Shown: piece after piece, positions 17,407-27,653 of the stretch
How positions within the stretch are numbered: the first letter of the stretch is position 1
Layout of the letters: the number at the start of each line of letters is the position of its first letter
Assembly (NCBI GenBank): GCA_947053925.1
Contig: CAMRUG010000005.1
Location: 17,743 to 81,742, forward strand
Origin: an uncultured Clostridia bacterium
Lineage (GTDB): Bacteria; Bacillota; Clostridia; Christensenellales; CAG-314
DNA: 64,000 bases
Direction: 5' to 3'
Notes under the pieces: generated by a model
Told to the model about the DNA's origin: nothing
The model's input: only the letters and a program-made list of their open reading frames with translations
Databases searched by the model: none
Program-made: the position numbers and the translations under genes

Positions 17407-19899
17407 TTATTTTTTTGTTTTTAAACGCATCGGGCGTTTGGGTTTGTTTAAATTGAACAGTTTGGTACACGCATAAAGAATAAACGGCGTTGCCAAAATT
17501 TCCACCAAAAGCAACAGAATCTGTTCTCTGCCCAACTGTACATAGTCTAAGAAATTTCTGGTCCAAGGTATGCATACGCAGGCTACTACCAATGCGCAAA
17601 TTCCGAGATACATTGCGGCTTTCCACCTTCTGAACGGCTGACAAGCATAAAACAGTGCGAACAAGCCGCCGAAGGTATATGTTATAGTAACAAGCGTTCC
17701 TAGTTGTTCTTGCGGAACCAAATCGGGAACAAACCTGTGCAATACATACAGTACCGCAGTAGTTAAAATAAATGTTATCGAGGCAGGCAGACAGCGTTTT
17801 AAAACGTTTCCGAAGAAATTGCCTTTGATTCGGCGTTCGTTAGGCTGCAACGCTAAAAACATTGTCGGTAATGCCACTATTACCCAGTCCATAAGCATTG
17901 CGCTGCGGTTGCTTACAAGCGGACTTTTCATCGTCTGCTTAAAAGCAAAGTGCAAAAGTATAAGCATCAGATTTACGACGATAATGTAAATCGTCTTCAT
18001 AAAATACATTGAACTGGAACTTTGTATATTGTTGACAACGCGTCTGCCTTCCGCAACTACTTTCGGAAGATTTGCAAAACTGTCGTCCATAAGCACCAAG
18101 TGCGAAACCTGTCTTGCCGCCGAACTGCCGCCTGCAAGCGATACCGAACAGTCGGACTCTTTCATTGCCAAAATATCGTTTACGCCGTCGCCCGTCATAG
18201 CCACGGTATGTTTGGCTTCTCTAAGAGCCCTTACAAGCATTGCTTTTTGGTCGGGAGAAACGCGCCCGAATACCGTATACTGAGTAGCGACTTCCTTGAC
18301 CTGTTCTTCGGACATTCCCTCAAGACTGATATAATTTTCGGCGTCCTTTATTCCGACACGCAAAGCAATATTGGATACGGCTTGAGGATTGTCTCCCGAA
18401 ATCACTTTGATGTCTACGTCGTTATTAACAAACCACTCTATCGTTTCCGCGGCGTCGGCACGGATATGGTCTTCGATTACAATTACCGCAACGGGTCTGC
18501 GTACTTGCGGCAGAGAATTACTGTCGTAAATTGTAGTTGTAGAATGCGCAAGCAGTAATACGCGCAACCCTTGCGAAGCGTACTTTTTTACCATTTCGTT
18601 TACGCGTTCGTTAGGCACTTTTAAAACGTATTCGGGAGCGCCTAAAATATATGTGCCGCTACCCTTAAAAGATACAGCCGAAAACTTTCTTTCGGATGAA
18701 AACGGAATAGTTGCAACGGCTTGCAATGCCGGTTTTTTAGGACAGCCGAAAAACTTTTTTAACGCTTTACTAGTCATATTGTCGGACTCTAAAGCAAAGT
18801 TAACAGAGGACATAATTTCCCGAACCGTATATGTCTGTCCGCTTTGGCGTAAGTCTATGCTCTCTACAACCTGCATTGTGCCGTCTGTAATTGTACCCGT
18901 TTTGTCAAGACAAAGCGTGTCTACGCGCGCCAGCATTTCGATACAATACAATTCCTGCACCATTGTTTTGTTTTTGGCAAGTCTTAAAAAGGAGGTTGCA
19001 AGCGCAATACTGGTTAAAAGGAACGGACCTGCAGGAATCATAGAGATTATCGACGCGGCAGTAACATTGAGCGCGTCTATATTAAGATTGGCGAGCGAAA
19101 AACCTTCCCACGTATTTGCAGGATCGGACTCGAAATTGACCATATACAAACAAACGGTCATAGGTACTATGATGACTGCTATAAATATAAGAATTTTTTT
19201 GAACGCGCCCAGCATCTGCGAACGCGGTTTTTGATACTGTTTTGCACGGCCTGTAAGCCCCGCTATATAGTTATACTTACCTACAGCCGTTACCTGCGCC
19301 GTGCAGTTGCCCGAAACGATAAAACTGCCCGCATACAAAGTGTCGCCCGCGCGTTTTGTTACCGCGTCGCTTTCGCCCGTCAAAATAGATTCGTTTACTT
19401 CTATAAAACCGTCCAACAATATGCTGTCGGCGCAAATCTGTTCTCCGCCGGCAAGATAAGTAATATCGTCAAGCGCCAAGTCGCTTACGGGAATTTCCGA
19501 AGTTTGTCCGTTGCGCATAACTTTTATCTGCGGTTCGGTTATAAGATTCAATTTGTCTAACGTTAACTTCGATTTTATTTCCTGTACTATGGCTATTGCG
19601 GTATTAGCGATTACGACAGGTAAAAACGTACATTGCGAAGCAAGTCCGTATACGCATAATATTACAGATATTACAATATAAATAACGTTAAAAAACGTGA
19701 ACAAATTGGACAAAATTATGCCCAAAATACTTTTGCCCCGTTTAGTCGCGTCTTTGTTTACCAAACCGTCGTTACGCCGCTGTTCGACTTGCTCCGTTGT
19801 CAGTCCGTAGTCTTTATCGGGAAAGTAACGTTCGACAGACTCTAAACTGTCGGGTAATTTAACGCGTTTATTACGTTTTGCCTTGCTTGTTTCTTCCAT
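17407..19899 (-). CDS. P-type cation-transporting ATPase (CtpE / P2-like)
   Basis: An 830-residue integral membrane pump. The actuator motif is TGES (in ILTGESDAV), the phosphorylation site DKTGTITDG, and the hinge MTGDGVNDILAMKESD. Membrane segment M4 carries SMIPAGPFLLTS, a CtpE-like variant rather than the PEGL of classic Ca2+ ATPases or the CPx of heavy-metal pumps. There are about ten hydrophobic segments and no N-terminal metal-binding domain. Ca2+ or another divalent/monovalent cation is plausible but unproven. It starts 1 nt after the hisS stop and probably shares its transcript, with translational coupling. Confidence 0.88.
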   Translation of the reverse strand: MEETSKAKRNKRVKLPDSLESVERYFPDKDYGLTTEQVEQRRNDGLVNKDATKRGKSILGIILSNLFTFFNVIYIVISVILCVYGLASQCTFLPVVIANTAIAIVQEIKSKLTLDKLNLITEPQIKVMRNGQTSEIPVSDLALDDITYLAGGEQICADSILLDGFIEVNESILTGESDAVTKRAGDTLYAGSFIVSGNCTAQVTAVGKYNYIAGLTGRAKQYQKPRSQMLGAFKKILIFIAVIIVPMTVCLYMVNFESDPANTWEGFSLANLNIDALNVTAASIISMIPAGPFLLTSIALATSFLRLAKNKTMVQELYCIEMLARVDTLCLDKTGTITDGTMQVVESIDLRQSGQTYTVREIMSSVNFALESDNMTSKALKKFFGCPKKPALQAVATIPFSSERKFSAVSFKGSGTYILGAPEYVLKVPNERVNEMVKKYASQGLRVLLLAHSTTTIYDSNSLPQVRRPVAVIVIEDHIRADAAETIEWFVNNDVDIKVISGDNPQAVSNIALRVGIKDAENYISLEGMSEEQVKEVATQYTVFGRVSPDQKAMLVRALREAKHTVAMTGDGVNDILAMKESDCSVSLAGGSSAARQVSHLVLMDDSFANLPKVVAEGRRVVNNIQSSSSMYFMKTIYIIVVNLMLILLHFAFKQTMKSPLVSNRSAMLMDWVIVALPTMFLALQPNERRIKGNFFGNVLKRCLPASITFILTTAVLYVLHRFVPDLVPQEQLGTLVTITYTFGGLFALFYACQPFRRWKAAMYLGICALVVACVCIPWTRNFLDYVQLGREQILLLLVEILATPFILYACTKLFNLNKPKRPMRLKTKK

Positions 19900-19900
19900 A

Positions 19901-21142
19901 CTAGTCTATTTTACTTAAAACTCCGTTTCGGTATTCGTAAATATCGGCATAGCCCTGTTCTCTGAGTTGTTTTAACTGATAACCGAAATTTTTGATTTTA
20001 TTTAAAACCGTTACATTGTTTTGCTTTCTCAAATCTGCACACTGCCTTATAACATTAGTCCGCTCATCGGCAGTCATCCGCTTATCTAACAGCACCGCTA
20101 TTCCGCGGTTGCCGTCAAACGTTACTCCGCGTTCTTCCATTAAAAGCGCGATACGTTCAAACCCGATAGAAAAACCGCAAGCGGGGATATCCTGCCCCGT
20201 AAGTCTGCCTATCATCTTGTCGTATCTGCCGCCGCCTGCTATAGCGCTGTTAAGCCCGTCGGCATATACTTCGTAAATCGTACCCGTATAATATCCCATT
20301 CCGCGCACAAGCGTAACGTCAAACACTACTTTGCCGTTTTGAATAAGACTGTTTGTAACGTAAAGAATATCTTGAATATTTTGCTTTACGCTGTCGGGCA
20401 AATAACCATTAAGTACGTCAGCGCAAGTTTCAAACGGATTATCGGAATTTACTATACTTTGGATTAAATTTATAAATTCGCCCGCTTTGTCTTTATCTAT
20501 AGCCGAAAGTTCCTGTTCAACGCCGCTAAAACCTATCTTGTCCAACTTATCCAACGAGATAAATACCGACGGTTTTTGACTGTCAGAATAACCGCATTTG
20601 TCTGCCAAAGCAGTCAAAAGGCGCCTGTCCGATAAGTGTACCGTAACGTTATCGAATCCGAGATTGGATAACGCTTGAGTGGTTGCGGAAATAAGTTCGG
20701 TTTCGGCAAGGTTGGTTTCCTCGCCTATAATATCTATATCGCACTGGACAAACTGGCGGAAACGTCCGCGCTGAGGACGGTCTGCGCGCCAAACGCTGTC
20801 CATTTGCATAGCCTTGAAAACAGACGGAAGTTGCCCTATGTTATTAGCGTAAAAACGCGAAAGCGGAACAGTCAAATCGTATCTCAGTCCCAAGTCGCAC
20901 AATTCGCTTTCGGCGGCGTTTTCCAACTTTTCGCCGCGTTTTAAAATTTTGAAAATAAGTTTTTCATTGTCGCCGCCCTGTTTAGACGTCAACAATTCGA
21001 TATTTTCTACCGCAGGCGTTTCGATGCGGGTAAAGCCGTACGATTCGTAAGTTTTTTGTATTGTTGCCATAATTTGCTGTCTTAAAGCAAATTGCTTAGG
21101 TAAAAAATCTCGCATACCCTTTGCAGGCGTTTTAGGTAACAT
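19901..21142 (-). CDS. hisS: histidyl-tRNA synthetase
   Basis: A 413-residue class II aminoacyl-tRNA synthetase charging tRNA-His. Motif 2 region LRYDLTVPLSRF, FRQFVQCDIDIIGE, HisA-like GGGRYDKMIG and motif 3 CGFSIGFERI are all present, with a C-terminal anticodon-binding domain from about residue 325. The SD is AGGAG about 10 nt before the ATG. No T-box leader is visible; only 42 nt separate it from pgi. The downstream gene, 1 nt away, is the P-type ATPase. Confidence 0.97.
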   Translation of the reverse strand: MLPKTPAKGMRDFLPKQFALRQQIMATIQKTYESYGFTRIETPAVENIELLTSKQGGDNEKLIFKILKRGEKLENAAESELCDLGLRYDLTVPLSRFYANNIGQLPSVFKAMQMDSVWRADRPQRGRFRQFVQCDIDIIGEETNLAETELISATTQALSNLGFDNVTVHLSDRRLLTALADKCGYSDSQKPSVFISLDKLDKIGFSGVEQELSAIDKDKAGEFINLIQSIVNSDNPFETCADVLNGYLPDSVKQNIQDILYVTNSLIQNGKVVFDVTLVRGMGYYTGTIYEVYADGLNSAIAGGGRYDKMIGRLTGQDIPACGFSIGFERIALLMEERGVTFDGNRGIAVLLDKRMTADERTNVIRQCADLRKQNNVTVLNKIKNFGYQLKQLREQGYADIYEYRNGVLSKID

Positions 21143-21184
21143 AGGTATTAACTCCTAATTGTGTTTTTTATAATAGAACGTTTT

Positions 21185-22579
21185 TTATACAATGTATTTA
21201 ACATCGTCAGGTTTGGCCGAGCGTATTTCTTCGGCTGTTTTTTCGTAGCCTTTGCGCCCGAACAACGCGTAAGTTGCATTTTTGCCGCCCTCTACCCCCG
21301 GTTGGTTGTATGTATTGATATTGAGCATAGCTCCTACATAAGCCGTTTGCAACTGCATTAAATACAGCAACGCACCTATATTGTATTCGTCAACTTTATC
21401 CATACTTATTGTATAATTCATACGTCCGCGCTTGGTTAACGTATAACGCGTCGCTTTAAGTTCGTTGGTCATAAGTTCGGCAAGAGTATGTCCGCACAGG
21501 AAGCTGACGTCGGGGAAGGATTCGCAGCCGTTGGGTATTGTCCTGTCCGTTCTGAAATTGTTTACTTCCAAAAACGTAATTACTTTGTCGTACGGTCCTT
21601 CGTTATACAACTGCACTTGACTGTGCTGGTCGGTAACTCCCAAAGATTTAACGGGCGTTTGACCGACGTTTACGGTTTTACCGTCAAGGTCAACCTCTTT
21701 ACCAAGACTTTCCGCCCAAAGTTGAGCGTACCAGTCAGCTATATATTTAAGACTGTCGGCATACGGCATCATGACGCCGATATTTTTGCCTTTGTTCATT
21801 GCAATATATTGAAGCGCGGCAACGGCAAGGGCGGGGTTTTGCGCTATATCTGACGACTTAGCGCGTTCGTCCATATCCTGCGCGCCTTTTAACATTTGCT
21901 TGATATCTATACCCACAACCGCCGCAGGAAGCAACCCTACAGGGGACAATTCCGAAAAACGTCCGCCTACGCCGTCGGGGATATACAGCGTTGCGAAATT
22001 CTGTTCTTTTGCAAGTTTTATAAGATTACCTTTGCTTTCGCTTGTAGTTGCAATGATATGCTCGCGAGCCTTGTCTCCCAACTTTGCTTTTAACATATCC
22101 ATAACTATCAGGTACTGACTCATAGTTTCGCTTGTCGCGCCCGATTTAGTTATAACGTTAAAGACGGTATTTTTGACGTCTATTATATCGAATAAAGCAT
22201 TCATTCTTTCGGGGTCGACGTTATCCACAACGTAAAAACGCGGAGTTTTGCGTACAGAACGCGGCAGTTCGTTATAATACAAGTGCTTTAATGCGTAAAA
22301 TACCGCAATAGGTCCTAACGCCGAACCGCCGATACCCAACACTACGAAGTTTTCAAAACGCTTTTGGATATCCGCCGCCATTTTCTCTATTGTTCTGACG
22401 ACTTCCGTTTGGTTATAGGGGCTGTCCATCCAACCCTGCATAGCGTTGCCTCTGCCCTGTTCGACTTTGTTATGAGCCGACTTTGCAAGGGGCAGAATTT
22501 TATTCAATTCGTCATCGGTTATTCCCTGTTGTCCGATAACGCTTGCCATCATATTGTTGTAATTGACTTTTATACTCAT
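21185..22579 (-). CDS. pgi: glucose-6-phosphate isomerase
   Basis: A 464-residue cytosolic enzyme interconverting glucose-6-P and fructose-6-P in glycolysis. Seen are VLGIGGSALGP (sugar-phosphate loop), VITKSGATSETMSQ (SIS motif) and DQHSQVQLYNEGPYD, with the catalytic region near ECxSF-like GCESFPDV. The length fits the short bacterial form. The SD is AAGGAAG. It lies between the GH3 glucosidase gene (10 nt upstream) and hisS, so released glucose may feed directly into this step. Confidence 0.97.
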   Translation of the reverse strand: MSIKVNYNNMMASVIGQQGITDDELNKILPLAKSAHNKVEQGRGNAMQGWMDSPYNQTEVVRTIEKMAADIQKRFENFVVLGIGGSALGPIAVFYALKHLYYNELPRSVRKTPRFYVVDNVDPERMNALFDIIDVKNTVFNVITKSGATSETMSQYLIVMDMLKAKLGDKAREHIIATTSESKGNLIKLAKEQNFATLYIPDGVGGRFSELSPVGLLPAAVVGIDIKQMLKGAQDMDERAKSSDIAQNPALAVAALQYIAMNKGKNIGVMMPYADSLKYIADWYAQLWAESLGKEVDLDGKTVNVGQTPVKSLGVTDQHSQVQLYNEGPYDKVITFLEVNNFRTDRTIPNGCESFPDVSFLCGHTLAELMTNELKATRYTLTKRGRMNYTISMDKVDEYNIGALLYLMQLQTAYVGAMLNINTYNQPGVEGGKNATYALFGRKGYEKTAEEIRSAKPDDVKYIV

Positions 22580-22589
22580 AATTACTTCC

Positions 22590-24974
22590 TTATTCGATAT
22601 TATATTTCCCGAACAGACTTTTAAGCGCTTTACCGCGTTTTTTGTTTGCGTGATAATAAATAAACATTGCGTATTTTGCTTTTATGCCGCCGACGCTCAT
22701 CAATGAGATTATCGGCGTGGTTATAGCGCCTTGGTAAAGCATTTGCGCAACGGGGTCGTCCGCCGATTTTGTAGGAGACAGCTTGCGCGTATAGTTTTTA
22801 GCAAACTTTGCAATCGTACGGACAAGAGCAACTTTTTCCGACATATCTTCCAACGTATTTAAAAGAGTATATTCGCCGCGTTGTAATTTAGGACGCTCTT
22901 TCTTGTGCCGGTTGCACAATCTGTAAAACTGTCCTTGTTCTATTGTAAAACTGCCTACAACTTTTTCGTAATAACAGGGATACAGTTCTCTGTCGTTACC
23001 GACGATTTCTTCGCCGTCGACAGATATATCTTCTTTCAAAATTATTTCCTCGACGTTTTTACATACCGAGACGCCGTAAGTACCCTTAACCTTAACGTAA
23101 CCGCCGTTATAATAAACCGAAAACGCGCGTTCGTCAAGCGTTAAACCGACAGTAACGCTTTGCCCTGCTTTTACAAACACTTTGTCGAATGCTCTGAGTT
23201 CGCGCTTGGCGCGCAGTATTCCGCAATCGCAGTTGTCTACATAAATCTGCACGACTTCGCTTGCATCGTACTGACCGACATTCGTTATTTGTACGCTGAC
23301 TTGAACTTTGCCGTTTTTTTGCTCGACTTTAAAATTTGAGTACTCGAACTCGGAATAAGACAGACCGTAGCCGAACGGGAAAAGCGTGCGTATACCGTAC
23401 GAATTATAGTAACGGTAACCCACGAAAATACTTTCGCGGTGTTCGTCGTTTATTCTGTCGTTGGCAAAATAATTGTAGCACGGAATATCCGACATACGTC
23501 TGGGATAAGTTTCCGCCAGTCTTCCGCTAGGCGAAACGTTGCCGAAAATAAGTTCGTAAGCGGCTTCGGTAACCGCTTCTCCGCCCAAATACATATTGAG
23601 CATTGCCTTTGCCTTATTGAGCCACGGCATAGTAAACGGCGAACCGCCGAATGCGATAAATGCTATATTAGAATTGATTTTGCGGAGTTTTCCTAAAAGC
23701 GTTTGCTGACAATTAGGAACAGAGAGTTTTTCGCGGTCATATCCTTCTCCCTCGAAATCCTCCGTCAATCCACCGAAAAACAATATGCAATCGCACTTTG
23801 CCGCAAGCGTTTCCGCTTCCTTTTCGAGTTTCGCAATAGACTTGTCGCCTTTTATGCTATATCCCTTTGCATAGGTAAAATCGACGTTATTGTCGCGAAG
23901 AACATTAAGAAAACTTTTACATTCGGCATTGACGTGGCTGCTGCCCGCGCCTTGGTAACGCGGTTTTTCCGCAAGTTCGCCGACTACCAAAATTTTCTTA
24001 TCTTTGCTTATCGGCAGTAAATTACCTTCGTTTTTAAGCAATACAGCGCAATCGGTTTCTATATCCTTTGCAACACTGTGATGATTAGAGATACTTTCAA
24101 AATCGGCTTGTTTGTTTACGTTGCATTTGTCTACAAGCGTTACAACGTTTGCTGCCGCGCGGTTGATTGCCTGAACAGATAACTCGCCGCTTTCCAACGC
24201 TTTTAAAGTGCGTTTTTCGTGATAGCCCGACAAGTCCTCGGGCATTTCAAGGTCCAGACCCGCTTCGTAAGCGCGTGCCATATCGTAACAAGCGCCCCAG
24301 TCGGACATTACCAAGCCCTTAAAGCCCCACTCGTTACGCAGAATATCCGTTAAAAGATATTTGTTTTCGGTGGCGTATTTGCCGTTGATTTTATTATATG
24401 CCGCCATTACCGTATAAGGCTGAGACTGCTTGACTACGCGCTCGAAGGCGGCAAGATATATTTCCCGCAGGGCTCTTTCGTCCACGACCGCATTTATTGT
24501 CATACGGCGCGTTTCCTGCGAATTTACAGCAAAGTGCTTTAACGAACAACCTACGCCCAAACTCTGCATTGACGACACATAAGCGGAAGCAAGTTCGCCT
24601 GCAAGCAGAGGGTCTTCGGAAAAATATTCGAAATTACGTCCGCACAACGGACTGCGTTTTATATTTACCCCCGGACCCAACACTACGGATACGTTTTCTT
24701 TTACTGCTTCTTTTGCAATCGCCTCGCCTATTCTTGCGGCATTGCTTTTATTCCACGAAGAAGCAACTGCCGAAGCCGTAGGAAAACACGTTGCCTTTAC
24801 GCTGTCGTTAATTCCGTTATTTTTGTCCGCTTGCTTTCTTAACCCGTGAGGACCGTCCGTCATCAAAACAGTTTCCAGTCCGTTTACGGTATGCGTATGC
24901 CACGCACCCTGACCGTGGACGAGTTTTGTTTTGTCGCAATCGGAAAGATTGTTCACAAATTTCTCAATGTCCAT
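22590..24974 (-). CDS. glycoside hydrolase family 3 beta-glucosidase-type enzyme
   Basis: A 794-residue protein with no signal peptide, so cytosolic. The GH3 N-terminal barrel contains KHFAVNSQETRRM and the nucleophile loop VMSDWGACY. The alpha/beta sandwich domain begins near LLKNEGNLLPI, and a fibronectin III-like domain holds ELRAFDKVFV. A tail of roughly 90 residues after the FnIII domain (around TPIISLMSVGG) is less familiar. The ATG at 24974 has GGAG 5 nt upstream; the track start at 25007 has none. The probable role is hydrolysis of imported beta-glucosides, with pgi immediately downstream (10 nt). Confidence 0.9.
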   Translation of the reverse strand: MDIEKFVNNLSDCDKTKLVHGQGAWHTHTVNGLETVLMTDGPHGLRKQADKNNGINDSVKATCFPTASAVASSWNKSNAARIGEAIAKEAVKENVSVVLGPGVNIKRSPLCGRNFEYFSEDPLLAGELASAYVSSMQSLGVGCSLKHFAVNSQETRRMTINAVVDERALREIYLAAFERVVKQSQPYTVMAAYNKINGKYATENKYLLTDILRNEWGFKGLVMSDWGACYDMARAYEAGLDLEMPEDLSGYHEKRTLKALESGELSVQAINRAAANVVTLVDKCNVNKQADFESISNHHSVAKDIETDCAVLLKNEGNLLPISKDKKILVVGELAEKPRYQGAGSSHVNAECKSFLNVLRDNNVDFTYAKGYSIKGDKSIAKLEKEAETLAAKCDCILFFGGLTEDFEGEGYDREKLSVPNCQQTLLGKLRKINSNIAFIAFGGSPFTMPWLNKAKAMLNMYLGGEAVTEAAYELIFGNVSPSGRLAETYPRRMSDIPCYNYFANDRINDEHRESIFVGYRYYNSYGIRTLFPFGYGLSYSEFEYSNFKVEQKNGKVQVSVQITNVGQYDASEVVQIYVDNCDCGILRAKRELRAFDKVFVKAGQSVTVGLTLDERAFSVYYNGGYVKVKGTYGVSVCKNVEEIILKEDISVDGEEIVGNDRELYPCYYEKVVGSFTIEQGQFYRLCNRHKKERPKLQRGEYTLLNTLEDMSEKVALVRTIAKFAKNYTRKLSPTKSADDPVAQMLYQGAITTPIISLMSVGGIKAKYAMFIYYHANKKRGKALKSLFGKYNIE

Positions 24975-25359
24975 AATACTCCATCCTAACTTAGATAATT
25001 TTACCATACTTTAACATTATTGTGTAGTATTAAAAGACAAAAAAACGATACATTTTTTCAATATTAAATTATATCTTGAAAATACGAATTAAATGTAATA
25101 TACTGTATCTAAATAAGCGAAATGCATACGTTATCAACTGTTTTAAAACAAGCGTATGGATAAAACAATGCCAAACAAGACCGAATGCCGATACCGTTAA
25201 GAACTTAACGGGTTTATTACAGTGAGTTACTAACTATTGTAATGCAAAAGACTGCGCAAACATTTTTGCAACTGTTAACCGCATTGGAAACAATTTTTAA
25301 ACGTTCTCACGAAGTTCAGTATTACTTCTAATAATTAGCGTAAAAGAAAATTTAAAACT
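24975..25359. other. 385-nt intergenic region, no gene seen
   Basis: AT-rich. It has short inverted repeats (CATACG...CGTATG around 25126-25156) but no ORF with an SD, and no clear promoter for the GNAT gene that follows. Confidence 0.5.
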
Positions 25360-25761
25360 ATGATAAGATATGCAACGGAATCAGACTACAAATATCTGAC
25401 CGAAAACGACAGACATATTTTGCCTAACGAACTTAAATATGCAATAAAACGGCGCAGAATACTGATTTACGACGACGGCGGACAAATTGCTTTTACCCGT
25501 TACAATTTGTTTTGGGATAACACTCCTTTTTGCAATATGCTGTTTGTATCAAAACCGCACAGGAACAAAGGCATAGGCAAATCGTTGGTTACCTTTTGGG
25601 AAAACGAGATGAAGCAAAGCGGTTACAATACGGTTATGACTTCGACGCGCTCGGACGAAGAAGGGCAACTGTTTTGGCGCAAAATCGGTTATACCGACTG
25701 CGGCAGTTTTAAAACGGACGGCGAACCGACAGAATTGCTATTTTATAAAACACTCAAATAA
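25360..25761 (+). CDS. GNAT-family N-acetyltransferase
   Basis: A 133-residue Gcn5-related acetyltransferase. The acetyl-CoA loop is PHRNKGIGKSLV (canonical R/Q-x-x-G-x-G/A form), with a beta4-alpha3 region FVSKPHRN and a C-terminal strand GEPTELLFYK. The substrate is unknown. There is no SD before the ATG; the upstream sequence is A-rich. It lies 33 nt before the GH13 gene on the same strand and may be co-transcribed. Confidence 0.85.
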   Translation: MIRYATESDYKYLTENDRHILPNELKYAIKRRRILIYDDGGQIAFTRYNLFWDNTPFCNMLFVSKPHRNKGIGKSLVTFWENEMKQSGYNTVMTSTRSDEEGQLFWRKIGYTDCGSFKTDGEPTELLFYKTLK

Positions 25762-25794
25762 TACAGGATTTTAGGTCAAAAAAGGAGATTTTGT

Positions 25795-27468
25795 ATGCAA
25801 AACAGGTGGTACAAAGAATCGGTATTTTACCAAATTTATCCGCGCAGTTTTAAAGACGGCAACGGCGACGGCATAGGGGATATTAAAGGTATAATTTCTA
25901 AGATAGATTACCTTGCCGATTTGGGAATAGACGCTATTTGGTTTTCGCCGCTTTATGCCAGCCCGAACGCCGATTTCGGATACGATATATCCGACTACAA
26001 AGCAATAAACCCCGAATACGGCACTATGGACGACTTTGACGAGATGGTAGAGAAATTACACGCCAAGGGAATACGGGTTATTATGGACCTTGTAATAAAC
26101 CACACAAGCGACAAGCACGAATGGTTTGAACAAGCCCGTTCTTCCCGCGACAACCCCTACCGCGACTACTATTACTTCCGCGACGGCCGCGGCAAAAACG
26201 GAAAAAAGCCTCCCAACAACTGGACGAGTTTTTTTGTGGGAAGCGCGTGGAAATACGAAGAAAATACCAAGCAATGGTATTTGCATTTGTTTGACGAAAA
26301 CCAGCCCGATCTTAATTATTCCAACCCAAAAGTAATGGAAGAAATAAAAGAGATTTTACACTTCTGGCTAAAAAAGGGCGTAGACGGTTTCCGCTGCGAC
26401 GTAATAACGCTGCTTTCCAAAGCCGCAGGTCTGCCAAACGGCAAACGGCGTATTGCCCTTACCGGTTCGGAACACTACATTGACGGACCGCTAATGGAAG
26501 AATATCTTTCTGAACTACAGGACGTGCTTAAACAATACGACGCGTTTACGGTGGGCGAAAGCGTATTTATAACCGTAGACAAAGCCTTGCGCTACACCAC
26601 AGAAGGCAGTGATTACCTGACTACCGTATTTTCATTCGACCACGTTTCGGCAGACAACCGCTTCGGAATTAAGCAACTGCCCAAAAAATTCAGTTTAAAA
26701 GATTTGAAAAAAGCGTTGACGCGTTGGCAACACGGTTTGTACGGCAAAAGCTGGAATACCCTGTTTTGGGAAAACCATGACAGCGCGCGCATTGTAGGAA
26801 GATATTGCAGCGACAAAATAAACCGCGAGCAGGGAGCGAAAATGCTGGCGAATATTCTTTTGACGCTGTCGGGAACGCCCTTTATTTACCAAGGACAGGA
26901 ATTCGGAACTGTCTCTGCGCGAATGACGGACATAAACGATTATCAAGACGTGGACGCTTTGCGCAGTTACAAACTGTTACGCAAAATTTTCGGCAAACGA
27001 AAAGCAATAAAAACTATCGCTTACTGTTCGCGCGACAATGCCCGTACTCCCATGCAATGGAACGCAGGCAAAAACGCAGGCTTTACGGACGGCGAATCCA
27101 CTTGGCTTAAAGTTGCAAACAGTTACGTTGACATAAACGCCGAAACGGCTGAGCTTACGCCCGATTCGGTACTGCACTACTATAAAAAACTTATCAAACT
27201 ACGCAAAAGCGACAAGGCGTTTGTGTACGGAACATACCTTGACCTAATGCCCAAGAGCAAAAAACTGCTTGTTTATTTGCGCGAGAGCGAATACGGAACG
27301 CTGCTTGTAATAAACAATTTTGCAAACAAAGCCGTTAAGTTTGCTCCGCCGAAAACAGTTAAAAACGGGCAATACCGTCTTTTAGTAAGCAACTACGCCG
27401 ATTCGCCGAATACAATTCAAAAAACGGTATTGCGCCCATACGAAAGCATTGTTTACAAATTGTCCTGA
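25795..27468 (+). CDS. malL: GH13 oligo-1,6-glucosidase / alpha-glucosidase
   Basis: A 557-residue cytosolic glycosidase. A Ca-loop-like DGNGDGIGD is near residue 22. Region V reads QPDLN, diagnostic of the GH13 oligo-1,6-glucosidase type. Region II is GFRCDVITL with the nucleophile Asp followed by Val, which in this subfamily goes with alpha-1,6 specificity. The acid/base Glu is in VGES and the third acid in ENHDSAR. The SD is AAGGAG. The likely role is hydrolysis of isomalto-oligosaccharides taken up from the gut; the exact range cannot be told from sequence. Confidence 0.88.
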   Translation: MQNRWYKESVFYQIYPRSFKDGNGDGIGDIKGIISKIDYLADLGIDAIWFSPLYASPNADFGYDISDYKAINPEYGTMDDFDEMVEKLHAKGIRVIMDLVINHTSDKHEWFEQARSSRDNPYRDYYYFRDGRGKNGKKPPNNWTSFFVGSAWKYEENTKQWYLHLFDENQPDLNYSNPKVMEEIKEILHFWLKKGVDGFRCDVITLLSKAAGLPNGKRRIALTGSEHYIDGPLMEEYLSELQDVLKQYDAFTVGESVFITVDKALRYTTEGSDYLTTVFSFDHVSADNRFGIKQLPKKFSLKDLKKALTRWQHGLYGKSWNTLFWENHDSARIVGRYCSDKINREQGAKMLANILLTLSGTPFIYQGQEFGTVSARMTDINDYQDVDALRSYKLLRKIFGKRKAIKTIAYCSRDNARTPMQWNAGKNAGFTDGESTWLKVANSYVDINAETAELTPDSVLHYYKKLIKLRKSDKAFVYGTYLDLMPKSKKLLVYLRESEYGTLLVINNFANKAVKFAPPKTVKNGQYRLLVSNYADSPNTIQKTVLRPYESIVYKLS

Positions 27469-27584
27469 CAGAATTATAAACAAACGGTAAAAATTTGCCG
27501 TATCAGTAGTTGCACTAGAAAATTTTTTACGAAGAATTAAAATACAGCGCACTGTGCCTTGCAAAAAGGAATGCACTGATTTAT

Positions 27585-27613
27585 TTTACTTGGGCATTTG
27601 TTTGTGATAAAAT
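27585..27613 (+). promoter_or_regulatory. promoter of the deaminase gene (extended -10)
   Basis: TTTACT, a 17-bp spacer and TAAAAT preceded by TGA (extended -10 form TGnTAAAAT). It lies about 40 nt before the GTG start. Confidence 0.5.
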
Positions 27614-27653
27614 AATCTAAAATAAACAGTAATTTATCAAAGAGGATAATACA

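Noticed and set aside
21143-21184. T-box leader for hisS
   Set aside because: Only 42 nt separate hisS from pgi and no T-box core motif is present.
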